Assembly (NCBI GenBank): GCA_965277775.1
Contig: OZ255843.1
Coordinates: 248,001 to 312,000 of the forward strand
Source of the DNA: G965195345 sp965277775
Lineage (GTDB): Bacteria > Pseudomonadota > Gammaproteobacteria > CAKMZV01
Reading direction: 5' to 3'
Length of the DNA: 64,000 bases
A program made the position numbers and the translations under genes. The notes beneath the pieces were generated by a model. It was not told where the DNA came from and ran no database searches. It saw nothing but the letters and a program-made list of their open reading frames with translations. Positions 47,400 to 54,966 of this stretch are shown piece after piece (within the stretch, counting starts at the first letter, position 1; every line of letters starts with the position of its first letter).

Positions 47400-47841
47400 T
47401 TTGCTCACCAATAACATTTGCCATCTTCGCTTGTGTGGACACCACCAAGCGCAGTCAGAATGGCGGTGAACACCTGGTTAATCATTAGGTGCTTGGTTCA
47501 GAGACCTAAGCAATAAAAGCAACTATGTAGCCTCCCCCAAAGCTGTCCGTTTAGAAAATGGTCAGAGATGATTGCGGCTACATCGGTTGATGTGGTGTGA
47601 AAGCATTGCTTTCAATTGAAAAATATACAGACAAGCAAAACAACACAAACTACATTTATAGAACGTTCCATCCGTCGTTATAGAAACAAGTAATTGGCAG
47701 AGGTTTTTACATCACTGAACAAGGCCCATGAGATGAGCAGGGTGTGGATGATCAGTTATAATAAGAGCGTACCCTTAAATCATTGGGTAACGTCCCGCCC
47801 AGTCAATTTAAGCGTTTTGTGTAAAATATTAAGGATATAAA
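47400..47841 (+). other. Non-coding stretch with clustered inverted repeats ahead of the methyltransferase gene
   Basis: No gene is seen here. Visible structures: CACCT/AGGTG at 47471-47475 and 47487-47491; GCTTGGT/ACCTAAGC at 47491-47497 and 47504-47511; TGTAGCC/GGCTACA at 47526-47532 and 47576-47582; and CTTAAAT/ATTTAAG at 47774-47780 and 47806-47812 with an inner TGGG/CCCA. The last is just ahead of the methyltransferase start and could be an operator. A TATAAT at 47757-47762 could serve as a -10, without a good -35. The stretch is probably the scar of the event that brought in the neighbouring restriction-modification genes. Confidence 0.5.
47526..47582. repeat. Possible relic of an IS3-type insertion sequence end
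   Basis: A 57-base segment begins TGTAGCCTCCCCCAAAGCTG and ends GGCTACA, giving perfect 7-bp terminal inverted repeats with TG...CA ends. The C-rich start followed by AAA and TGTCC resembles the terminal repeats of IS3-family elements. No transposase is left and the right end matches the left only for the first 7-8 bases, so this is at best a remnant. Confidence 0.3.
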
Positions 47842-49140
47842 GTGCGCTATAGAACGGAACATAAAATCATAACTGGTGATAGCAGAAAAATGGCTGAAAT
47901 TCAGAGCAGGTCAGTTGATTTGGTTATTACTTCGCCTCCGTATTGGCAATTAAAAGATTATGGAAATGAAAATCAAATCGGATATAACGACAATTATCAA
48001 GATTATATTAATAATTTAAACCTTGTCTGGAAAGAATGCTACAGGGTTCTCAATAACGGGTGTCGTTTATGTGTTAATATTGGCGATCAGTTTGCAAGAT
48101 CCGTATATTACGGAAGATATAAGGTCATACCTATTCGAACGGAAATTATCAAATTTTGTGAAGCCATCGGGTTTGATTACATGGGAAGCGTAATTTGGCA
48201 GAAAAAAACCACATCAAATACGACTGGTGGCGCTTCATTAATGGGTAGCTACCCTATGCCTAGAAATGGTATCTTATCTATTGATTACGAATTTATCTTA
48301 TTGTTTAAAAAGCTCGGCACACCCATACAACCGAATAAAGAGTTAAAAGAACAATCAAAAATGACAAAAGAAGAATGGCAGGAATATTTTGCTGGTCATT
48401 GGTATTTTGGGGGAACAAAGCAAGCTGGACATCTTGCGATGTTCCCTGAGGAATTACCAAAAAGACTAATTAAAATGTTCTCTTTCGTCGGCGACACAGT
48501 TCTTGACCCATTTATCGGTAGCGGAACAACTTCTCTTGCTGCAAAAAATTTAGACAGGAATTCTATTGGATATGAGATAAACCCCAATTTTATTGAACAT
48601 ATAAAACGAAAATTAGATGTGGATCAAAGCAACATTTTTAATACCCAGTATAGTTTTATTGAACAAACTTTGACAAATCCTGATTTCAAAAATCAAATAG
48701 AAAAATTACCGTATATATTTAAAGATTTTCATAAGTTTGACAAGAAAGTTGACCCAAAAAAATTGCAGTTTGGTTCAAAAATTGACCATGAAACTTCATC
48801 TAAAAGTGAAGATTATTATTCGGCAAAAGAAATAATAAGTCCCGAGATAATAAAACTAAATAATAATTTAGTTATTAGGCTCATTGGCGTTAAAGAAAAG
48901 AAACAAACCAACAGCAAAGCTATTGAGTTCTTGCAACTCAAAACAAAAGGGCAAAAAGTTTTTTTAAAATATGATGAAATGAAACACGATGAAAATAATA
49001 ATTTAATGGTTTATTTGTATTTAAAAAATAAAACTTTTCTAAATGCCCATCTGATAAAAAATGGTCTTGTAAATGTTGATTTGGCATTTAACTATAAAGA
49101 TAAAGAAAAATTTATCAAATACGCCAAGGAAGCAAAATGA
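47842..49140 (+). CDS. DNA amino-methyltransferase (beta-class) with C-terminal SNase-like domain
   Basis: A 432-residue protein starting at GTG (47842) with AAGGA 6 bases upstream. Residues 31-35 are SPPYW, the catalytic motif IV, and VLDPFIGSGTT at 220-230 is the SAM motif I. The order IV then I marks a beta-class enzyme; SPPY favours N4-cytosine methylation. It is expected to protect host DNA from the endonuclease encoded next. Residues about 341-432 look like a thermonuclease (SNase) domain: VIRLIGVK, KGQKVFLKYDE, LMVYLYLKNKTFLNAHLIKNG. Aligned to staphylococcal nuclease, the first catalytic Arg is kept (R346) but Glu43 is Lys and Arg87 is Asn, so nuclease activity is unlikely; it may bind DNA. 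Strongly A+T-rich (one sampled 60-base line has 25% G+C against 47% in carB), indicating transfer. Confidence 0.88.
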   Translation: MRYRTEHKIITGDSRKMAEIQSRSVDLVITSPPYWQLKDYGNENQIGYNDNYQDYINNLNLVWKECYRVLNNGCRLCVNIGDQFARSVYYGRYKVIPIRTEIIKFCEAIGFDYMGSVIWQKKTTSNTTGGASLMGSYPMPRNGILSIDYEFILLFKKLGTPIQPNKELKEQSKMTKEEWQEYFAGHWYFGGTKQAGHLAMFPEELPKRLIKMFSFVGDTVLDPFIGSGTTSLAAKNLDRNSIGYEINPNFIEHIKRKLDVDQSNIFNTQYSFIEQTLTNPDFKNQIEKLPYIFKDFHKFDKKVDPKKLQFGSKIDHETSSKSEDYYSAKEIISPEIIKLNNNLVIRLIGVKEKKQTNSKAIEFLQLKTKGQKVFLKYDEMKHDENNNLMVYLYLKNKTFLNAHLIKNGLVNVDLAFNYKDKEKFIKYAKEAK

Positions 49141-49847
49141 CGGATAAGAAAAAACCAAAAAAATATGCAAGAGCTTTTGGCAAAAAGGAAAAAATATTAA
49201 ACTATGCTAGCAGTACCTATCAATTAACAAGACCAAGTAAAGTTGATGCTGTCATGTCGCTAATAAGAGCGTGCCAACCCAAAGAGCTTGAAGAATGGAA
49301 AAAATTCTATTTTGAAAAAGCTTATACCAAAGATAAAACTAAAATAAATAAAGCTTCATTAGATGAACTCGGCGAAAGATTATATGCAAAAATAACCGAA
49401 GTTGTAATACCCGAATGGACCGCAGCATTCGAAGAATTAACGCTACAAGACTGTAAAGATTACATCTACGAAGTTACGATAGTTCGAACATATGATGGTT
49501 TTATAACTGAAAAATCTGTTATTTATGATGTTCTAGCAAAAAAAATTCCTGAAATCACATTTGAAGAGAGCGATCCTGAATTAGACCACGCAGGTGATAT
49601 TGATTATCTTGGTATAGTAGGGGAAAAGGCATTTGGCATTCAGATAAAACCAACCACCATAAATTCAAATTTTGGCAACTATAATCCTACGGATAGAATG
49701 AAAACAAGTTTTCAAACTTTTAAAGAAAAATATGGCGGAGAAGTATTTGTCATTTATTCAATTAAACAGAATAATAAAAAAATCATCCAAAACATGGAAA
49801 TCGTTGACAAAATTAAAGCTGAGGTTAAGAGGCTAAAGAATACATAA
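49137..49847 (+). CDS. Type II restriction endonuclease, probable MjaI family
   Basis: A 236-residue protein whose ATG overlaps the methyltransferase stop by 4 bases, with AAGGA upstream. A PD-(D/E)xK-like core is visible as HAGDIDYLG (D154, D156) followed by FGIQIKPTT (Q169, K171), a variant with Gln in place of the acidic residue. The pattern of the DID strand, the IQIKP strand and following NPTDRM resembles the MjaI family, whose founding member cuts CTAG. The family call is from memory and the specificity is inferred. The gene is as A+T-rich as its partner. There is no visible terminator between it and the convergent Dabb gene. Confidence 0.65.
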   Translation: MTDKKKPKKYARAFGKKEKILNYASSTYQLTRPSKVDAVMSLIRACQPKELEEWKKFYFEKAYTKDKTKINKASLDELGERLYAKITEVVIPEWTAAFEELTLQDCKDYIYEVTIVRTYDGFITEKSVIYDVLAKKIPEITFEESDPELDHAGDIDYLGIVGEKAFGIQIKPTTINSNFGNYNPTDRMKTSFQTFKEKYGGEVFVIYSIKQNNKKIIQNMEIVDKIKAEVKRLKNT

Positions 49848-49894
49848 CAAACCTTTCTTGTCGTCAGATTATAAACCTCCAATTGAGCGAACTA

Positions 49895-50209
49895 TCAACA
49901 ATCTATGAAGCTGTTTTTATCAAGAGGGCTGTGAACGTCGGCGCTATAGCGCTCACTGCGCAAAGGTCTGACAAAACGCACGGACTGCTCATAAATGGGA
50001 TGGTCTTTGTAGCGTTGCAAATGCGCTTCGTCGGCAAATTCGGCATAAACCACCAATTCAATGCTGTTGTCGAATAAGTCTTTTTTAATGTTGACGCTGA
50101 CTTCAAATACCAAATGCTCGCCAATCTCAGCCAGCTTTTCTAATGCTTGTTTGACTTGTTCCAATGATTGCTTGTCTTTTAATCCAAAGAATACGATGTG
50201 TCGAATCAT
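49895..50209 (-). CDS. Dabb-domain (stress-responsive A/B barrel) protein
   Basis: A 104-residue protein beginning MIRHIVFFGLKDKQS with the Dabb pattern: a first strand RHIVFF, IELVVYAEFADEAHLQRY in the centre and HP plus VRFVRPLRSERYSADV at the end. These small ferredoxin-like proteins dimerise; functions are varied and mostly unknown. The last 10-12 residues (DKNSFIDC) are not typical. It converges on the restriction gene with 47 bases between. Confidence 0.8.
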   Translation of the reverse strand: MIRHIVFFGLKDKQSLEQVKQALEKLAEIGEHLVFEVSVNIKKDLFDNSIELVVYAEFADEAHLQRYKDHPIYEQSVRFVRPLRSERYSADVHSPLDKNSFIDC

Positions 50210-50303
50210 AAAATTACAAGGTTCTAATATGGTTATGGGTCATTCGGCGCAAGTTTTTACAAAAACCAGAGTAAATTATTATACCAAGCCCAGCAATTGA
50301 GCA

Positions 50304-50377
50304 TTGACAATACCTCGCCAATGTACAAAAATTGCTCAAAAATGTAGCAGACCAAAGGCATAAAGGTATAAAGGTAT
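50304..50377 (+). promoter_or_regulatory. Regulatory region of the outer-membrane protein gene with tandem 8-bp repeats
   Basis: A perfect TTGACA lies at 50304-50309, directly after TTGAGCA (50297-50303), which pairs with TGCTCAA at 50333-50339. Downstream, three tandem 8-bp units stand in a row: AAAGGCAT (50354), AAAGGTAT (50362) and AAAGGTAT (50370). Their spacing suggests a binding site for a regulator, but 8 bp is not a full helical turn and no known box fits. The gene starts at 50426 without a strong ribosome binding site. Confidence 0.4.
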
Positions 50378-50425
50378 TAAAATCCCCTTAAATCAAGTTT
50401 CACAACTCAAACCCATACTCAAAAT

Positions 50426-51199
50426 ATGAATATTACACGCTCTCCCCTTCGTAAATTATTATTGCTTGCACTCGCTTCAGCGGCTTTGCTGTTGGGACGT
50501 ACCGTCCCTGCTCAAGCCAACATCTTCTCCTCTGTCGAAGATGTTTGGGGACTTGGCGCCAGTTACAGGGATTCCAATTACCTCAATGCCCAGGGCAGAA
50601 CGTCGCCATTGGTACTTGTTCTTGGTAGCTGGGGACCAGTTTTTATTGATGGCAACCGTTTTGGATACAATTTTTATGAAGGTCAGACATGGTTTGCCGA
50701 TGTTGCGGTCAATCTACGACCTCAGCAATTTAGGATTGAATCAGAAAGCCCCGATTTGGCAGGCACCAGCGCGCGCGAGCCAGCATTAGAGTTAGGTGTA
50801 CAATTTGGTGCCCATCTTGGTGGGGGTATTAAAGGTCAAATTGCCGCCTTTCACGACGTATCGGGTCGCCATAATTCACAAGAATTTGAATTGGCTTTCT
50901 ACCGTCTGACGAAATTTGACAATGATGCTCAATTAAAAACATTCATTGCGGCGCAATACCAGACTGCTGAATTGGTAGATTATTATTTTGGTCAGCCTAA
51001 CGATGGACCGCGTGGTGGTTATGTCGGCAAAGCAACCAGTGCTTTTGAGTTAGAAGTGATATACATCTATCCCATTCACAGCATCAGCATTATTACTGGA
51101 ACGCGTCTATTTCAGTATGGTTCAGCGGTTTCGGACAGCCCTATTACAGATGGCGCCCTCAACCAGCAATACTTTCTCGGTGTAGGTTACAACTTCTAA
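50426..51199 (+). CDS. MipA/OmpV-like outer-membrane protein
   Basis: A 257-residue protein with a clear signal peptide (hydrophobic core LLLLALASAALLLG, cleavage probably after AQA near residue 32). The mature part is beta-rich, ends in a C-terminal aromatic (GVGYNF), as outer-membrane barrels do, and has WGLGASYRDSNY, WFADVAVNLRPQQFR and DVSGRHNSQEFELAF, a pattern of the MipA/OmpV family. Members scaffold murein hydrolases or act as pores; the role here is not known. It stands alone between a minus-strand Dabb gene and dsbA. Confidence 0.75.
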   Translation: MNITRSPLRKLLLLALASAALLLGRTVPAQANIFSSVEDVWGLGASYRDSNYLNAQGRTSPLVLVLGSWGPVFIDGNRFGYNFYEGQTWFADVAVNLRPQQFRIESESPDLAGTSAREPALELGVQFGAHLGGGIKGQIAAFHDVSGRHNSQEFELAFYRLTKFDNDAQLKTFIAAQYQTAELVDYYFGQPNDGPRGGYVGKATSAFELEVIYIYPIHSISIITGTRLFQYGSAVSDSPITDGALNQQYFLGVGYNF

Positions 51200-51200
51200 A

Positions 51201-51219
51201 GATGATCAAACAGATCGTC
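51201..51219. terminator. Possible bidirectional terminator between the outer-membrane protein gene and dsbA
   Basis: GATGATC and GATCGTC pair around an AAACA loop in the 44-base gap between the two convergent genes. On the minus strand it is followed by a short TTT; neither side has a long T-tract, so it is weak. Confidence 0.3.
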
Positions 51220-51243
51220 TGAGCCCCTAACAACAAGCCTGAT

Positions 51244-51867
51244 TTATTCTGGGTTGGTGTTTTTAAGCAACCAATCAACCAAACGAAACAACTGTGCATT
51301 GCCTCCTGCATCGGATACCGATGTCAGATATTTGCCGTTGACAATAATCGAAGGAACACCTGTGATGCCCGTTTCAGAACTGATGTCTCGTGCGTATTCA
51401 ACTTGACTTTTAACACTGAATCCTGAAAAGGTTTGTTCAAATTTTTTCTTAGAAATGCCAGCGGTTTTGAATAACTTTGCCATATCGTTTACCGAACGTA
51501 ATCCAGAACCTTCATGTATTTCATAAAATATTTTATCGTGCATTTTGTCGAGAACACCCAATGCTTTTGCGGTATAGAACAATTGTGCACTCCAATCCCA
51601 ACGACCATTGCCAAAGGTAGCGGGTACGGAATAAAAAGCCACATCGGACGGTTTGCGCTTTAACCATAATTTCAAATAGGGCTCCAAACGATGGCAATGA
51701 GGACAGCCATAATAGAAGTATTCGGCCACTTCTTTGCCTGATTTCTTGCCGGCATACACTGGAAAATCAATTTCCGTATAATGTTTGCCTTCAACCCACT
51801 CAGCGGCCCAGCCGTTCAGCGGTACAAAAATCAATACCATCAACAGTGAAAAAACTCTAATCATCAT
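51244..51867 (-). CDS. dsbA: Thiol:disulfide interchange protein DsbA
   Basis: The 207-residue periplasmic thioredoxin-fold protein has a signal peptide ending near WAAE, the active site CPHC (C55-C58) in FFYYGCPHCHRLEP-type sequence and the cis-proline loop ITGVPSIIV. It introduces disulfide bonds into exported proteins and may feed the apocytochrome c pathway. Two adjacent ATGs (51867, 51864) are possible. It overlaps ccsA by 4 bases, so it belongs to the cytochrome c biogenesis unit. Confidence 0.93.
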   Translation of the reverse strand: MMIRVFSLLMVLIFVPLNGWAAEWVEGKHYTEIDFPVYAGKKSGKEVAEYFYYGCPHCHRLEPYLKLWLKRKPSDVAFYSVPATFGNGRWDWSAQLFYTAKALGVLDKMHDKIFYEIHEGSGLRSVNDMAKLFKTAGISKKKFEQTFSGFSVKSQVEYARDISSETGITGVPSIIVNGKYLTSVSDAGGNAQLFRLVDWLLKNTNPE

Positions 51868-53012
51868 AATTCTCCATAAGAATGTAAGCCCGATAAAAAC
51901 ATATTAACGCCCAGAAATGCAAAAAGCGTCACAAATAATCCAATAATCGCCCACCATGCCATGGCATGACCGCGCCAACCTTTACTCAGTCTGAGGTGTA
52001 ACCACGCCGCGTAATTGAGCCAAACGATGAGCGCCCAAGTTTCTTTGGGGTCCCAAGACCAGTACCCACCCCAAGCTTCGGCGGCCCACATCGCCCCCAA
52101 AACGGTGGCTAAAGTAAAAAAGGCAAAGCCCAAGGCGATGGATTTATAAATCACATCATCCATCAAATCCAATGTAGGTAATTTCTTTAACCAATGGCTT
52201 TGTGGATTGATGCGTTTGATTCTGGCCACAATCAACCAAGCAACGCTGACCATTGCCGCCAAAGCAAAGGTGCCGTAACCTATGAAATTTGCGGGTACAT
52301 GTATTTTCATCCAATAAGAATTGAGTGCTGGCACCAAGGGCTGGATTTTATCGGCCTCCCGTTCAAAGGTGTACCACAGCAAAAAAGCCACCGCAGCGGC
52401 AATCACTAAGGACACAAAAAAGCCCAAACGTGCGGTTTGATATTTCTTCTGATAATGCAAATAAATCAGCGTCGTGATTAAGCAGAACAGAATAAAGACT
52501 TCATACAAATTACTGATGGGGATGTGACCAATTTGTGGATCAATCAAATACGATTCGTGCCAACGTACAATCAAGCCGACCAAAGCCATGGTGGCCGCGC
52601 TCCACATCATTGCGGTTGCCGTTTTATCCATAAATTTGGAGTCGCGTATCAAGCCAAGCGCATAACAAGGGCAGGCAAAAACCAACAGCACACTCATCCA
52701 CATAATGGCTGATTGACTGGCGAGAAAATATTTTAAAAAGAAGCGATTTTCGCCTTGCGCCAATTGCCCCTCGTACAGCATCAACGCAGCCAGAGATAGC
52801 AAGGTACAAATGGTGATATACAGCGCCAGATTGTTCTGTTTCCACCCCAGCACACCCAGAACCAGCGCCGTGCCAATCAATATACTCATATCGTAACCAT
52901 CCATCACCGCTGAATAAGTTTGGATCAAGCTGAACAAAGCAAAAGCCACGACAATCAACCACAGAAATTTGTGCCAAGGGATGGGGTTTTTTCTTTCAAC
53001 CAATGTATTCAT
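51864..53012 (-). CDS. ccsA: Cytochrome c biogenesis protein CcsA (ResC), System II
   Basis: The 382-residue polytopic membrane protein has the tryptophan-rich WWD heme-handling motif (WGGYWSWDPKETWAL) and conserved histidines in flanking helices (IHVPANFIGYG, AWLHLRL). With ResB it transports heme and attaches it to apocytochrome c. It follows resB by 37 bases. The System II pair is common in betaproteobacteria and Gram-positives and occurs in some gammaproteobacteria. Confidence 0.93.
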   Translation of the reverse strand: MNTLVERKNPIPWHKFLWLIVVAFALFSLIQTYSAVMDGYDMSILIGTALVLGVLGWKQNNLALYITICTLLSLAALMLYEGQLAQGENRFFLKYFLASQSAIMWMSVLLVFACPCYALGLIRDSKFMDKTATAMMWSAATMALVGLIVRWHESYLIDPQIGHIPISNLYEVFILFCLITTLIYLHYQKKYQTARLGFFVSLVIAAAVAFLLWYTFEREADKIQPLVPALNSYWMKIHVPANFIGYGTFALAAMVSVAWLIVARIKRINPQSHWLKKLPTLDLMDDVIYKSIALGFAFFTLATVLGAMWAAEAWGGYWSWDPKETWALIVWLNYAAWLHLRLSKGWRGHAMAWWAIIGLFVTLFAFLGVNMFLSGLHSYGEL

Positions 53013-53049
53013 GAATGACTTCTGTTCAACGATTTTTACTTAGGGACAT

Positions 53050-54936
53050 TTAGGCGGAATTATACCAACCTTTGACTTTTTCTAACATGTTATCCCGATC
53101 CAAAGGGTTTTTGATGCCCTCAATGGCCACCAATGATTTTTGCTCAGACCAATACAGCCAAATACGCACTCGACGCATATAAAACAGGATGAAAACGCCG
53201 ATAATAAGCATCACACACCCTAAATATACGATGAATTGCCCTGGTGCCCTCGTCATTTGCAAACCAGATGATTGAATTTGTTTGAAAGTTTTTAGCTGAA
53301 GAAATATGGGCGAGCTGTATTGAGGCATGGCCGCAATGGCAAACACCGCATCATCAAAAAACAGCGAATCTTTTTCACTTATTAGGTCAGGGACAATACC
53401 TTCTTCACGCTCAAGCTGATTGATATAAACTGTACTCAGCCCAAATTTCAAAAAATCTAAAACAACCTCCTCAAAATCCCCCTGTTTATTATCTTTGATT
53501 GTGTCAATGTAGGCAGTGATGCCCACAAAGCCCCTTTGGCGGAAAATTTTAATGAGATTGACGATAAACACGCGTTGTTTTCTGATGGTTTCATCCGTAA
53601 TGGTCTGATCCAGAAGCAGTCCAGACAAATGCGCATCATCGTTGATCAAGGCCAAAAACCGCATGAATCGTTGCGGTGATGCTTTCGCATCGGCTGGCAT
53701 GTACCAATACTGAAATGCCTCAGCCACCGAAGAGCGAATACCGCTCAAGAAGAAATAGCGTCCATCGCGGTTGATCGGCAACATATAGTTTTCAAACTCC
53801 TTGGCTTGGCCGTCAGCACCGCGCAGTTTGAATATCATACTGGGGCCATTGTTCATGGCTTCCGTGCCATCGGTCCCGCCTTGGATATTGAACACTCTGA
53901 AATCGTCCATTTCTAAAGTTTGTTGGGATTGGACCAAGCTCAGTGAACGCCCGACTTCAACATCGATGGTCTGGGTGCTAAAATCTGTCAACGACCACGC
54001 TTGCAACTTCAACTGTGACCCGCCATCGGCAAAACTGGATTGATAAATCGTCACCCCATCTACGGTGAGCGGGTGATTCACCCGAATGGTATCGGTGGTG
54101 CGCAATTGACCGTCCAAGTCAAATATCTCCAATTGGCTTTTGAATGCTTTGGGCTGTCCTGTGGGATAGTGCTCAACGGTAAAGTCCTTCACTTTGACAA
54201 CAAAGGGCAGTTTTTGCACAAAATAACCGTCTTTGAACGGCAGGAATAAAATATCCGATGACTTCCCTTCAGGGATATTGACAAAGCCTCTAAATGCTCG
54301 ATGATCGTTTTCCAACCAGGCCGTTTCAGGGATTTGCGACAAGGGCACTGATCGCGTTTCGATCACCGCCTGCCCCGTTAAATGGCGCCATTTTAGGATC
54401 ATAGAACTGTCCCACAGCGCACCCACGCAAATGATGATCACCCCCAAATGGGTTAAGAGATAACCCACTCGGTTATAGCGCCCTTTGTTCGCATTCAGCA
54501 GCGTTCCATCATCTTTTGCTTGAGCTCGCACCTTAAAACCTTCGGCTTGCAAACGTTCTTTAAAATACTCAAGCGAGTGTTTGGGCCGACCAGTGCATTC
54601 ATAACGGCATTTAAACAACCGCAGTTGGTCAACGGCATGATTGAAATATTTTGTGCGCATCTCCTTTATAAACGTTGGGGCATTGCGCCACACGCACAGC
54701 GAGGTGGAGAACAACAGGAAAATCAAAACCAGCAAAAACCACGGCGCGCTGTAAACATCGTAAATGCTTAATTGTTCATAAACGCGAAACCAGAAAGGTC
54801 CAAATTTCAGCTCATAGTCTGACCAAGCCTCGTTTTGCTTGACCATGGTGCCAATCACAGATGCCAATGCCAGCATGACCAACAAGGTGATGGCCAAATC
54901 CATTGAACCTAAAAATCTGATAATCTTTTTATTCAT
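53050..54936 (-). CDS. resB: Cytochrome c biogenesis protein ResB (CcsB), System II
   Basis: Using the ATG at 54936 (MNKKIIRFLGSMDLAI) the protein has 628 residues; an upstream in-frame TTG at 54957 is less likely. Three N-terminal membrane segments, a large periplasmic domain (residues about 210-540) and a last membrane helix (FIVYLGCVMLIIGVFILFYM) make the standard ResB layout. RFLGSMDLAITLL is the family's N-terminal signature. It forms the heme lyase with CcsA. Confidence 0.93.
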   Translation of the reverse strand: MNKKIIRFLGSMDLAITLLVMLALASVIGTMVKQNEAWSDYELKFGPFWFRVYEQLSIYDVYSAPWFLLVLIFLLFSTSLCVWRNAPTFIKEMRTKYFNHAVDQLRLFKCRYECTGRPKHSLEYFKERLQAEGFKVRAQAKDDGTLLNANKGRYNRVGYLLTHLGVIIICVGALWDSSMILKWRHLTGQAVIETRSVPLSQIPETAWLENDHRAFRGFVNIPEGKSSDILFLPFKDGYFVQKLPFVVKVKDFTVEHYPTGQPKAFKSQLEIFDLDGQLRTTDTIRVNHPLTVDGVTIYQSSFADGGSQLKLQAWSLTDFSTQTIDVEVGRSLSLVQSQQTLEMDDFRVFNIQGGTDGTEAMNNGPSMIFKLRGADGQAKEFENYMLPINRDGRYFFLSGIRSSVAEAFQYWYMPADAKASPQRFMRFLALINDDAHLSGLLLDQTITDETIRKQRVFIVNLIKIFRQRGFVGITAYIDTIKDNKQGDFEEVVLDFLKFGLSTVYINQLEREEGIVPDLISEKDSLFFDDAVFAIAAMPQYSSPIFLQLKTFKQIQSSGLQMTRAPGQFIVYLGCVMLIIGVFILFYMRRVRIWLYWSEQKSLVAIEGIKNPLDRDNMLEKVKGWYNSA

Positions 54937-54966
54937 TGCGCACTTTGCTGAGGTCAATAAGCTGAC

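Noticed and set aside
47471..47812. Integron attC site or CRISPR repeats in the non-coding stretch
   Set aside because: The inverted repeats differ from each other, have no regular spacing and no integrase or cas gene is near.
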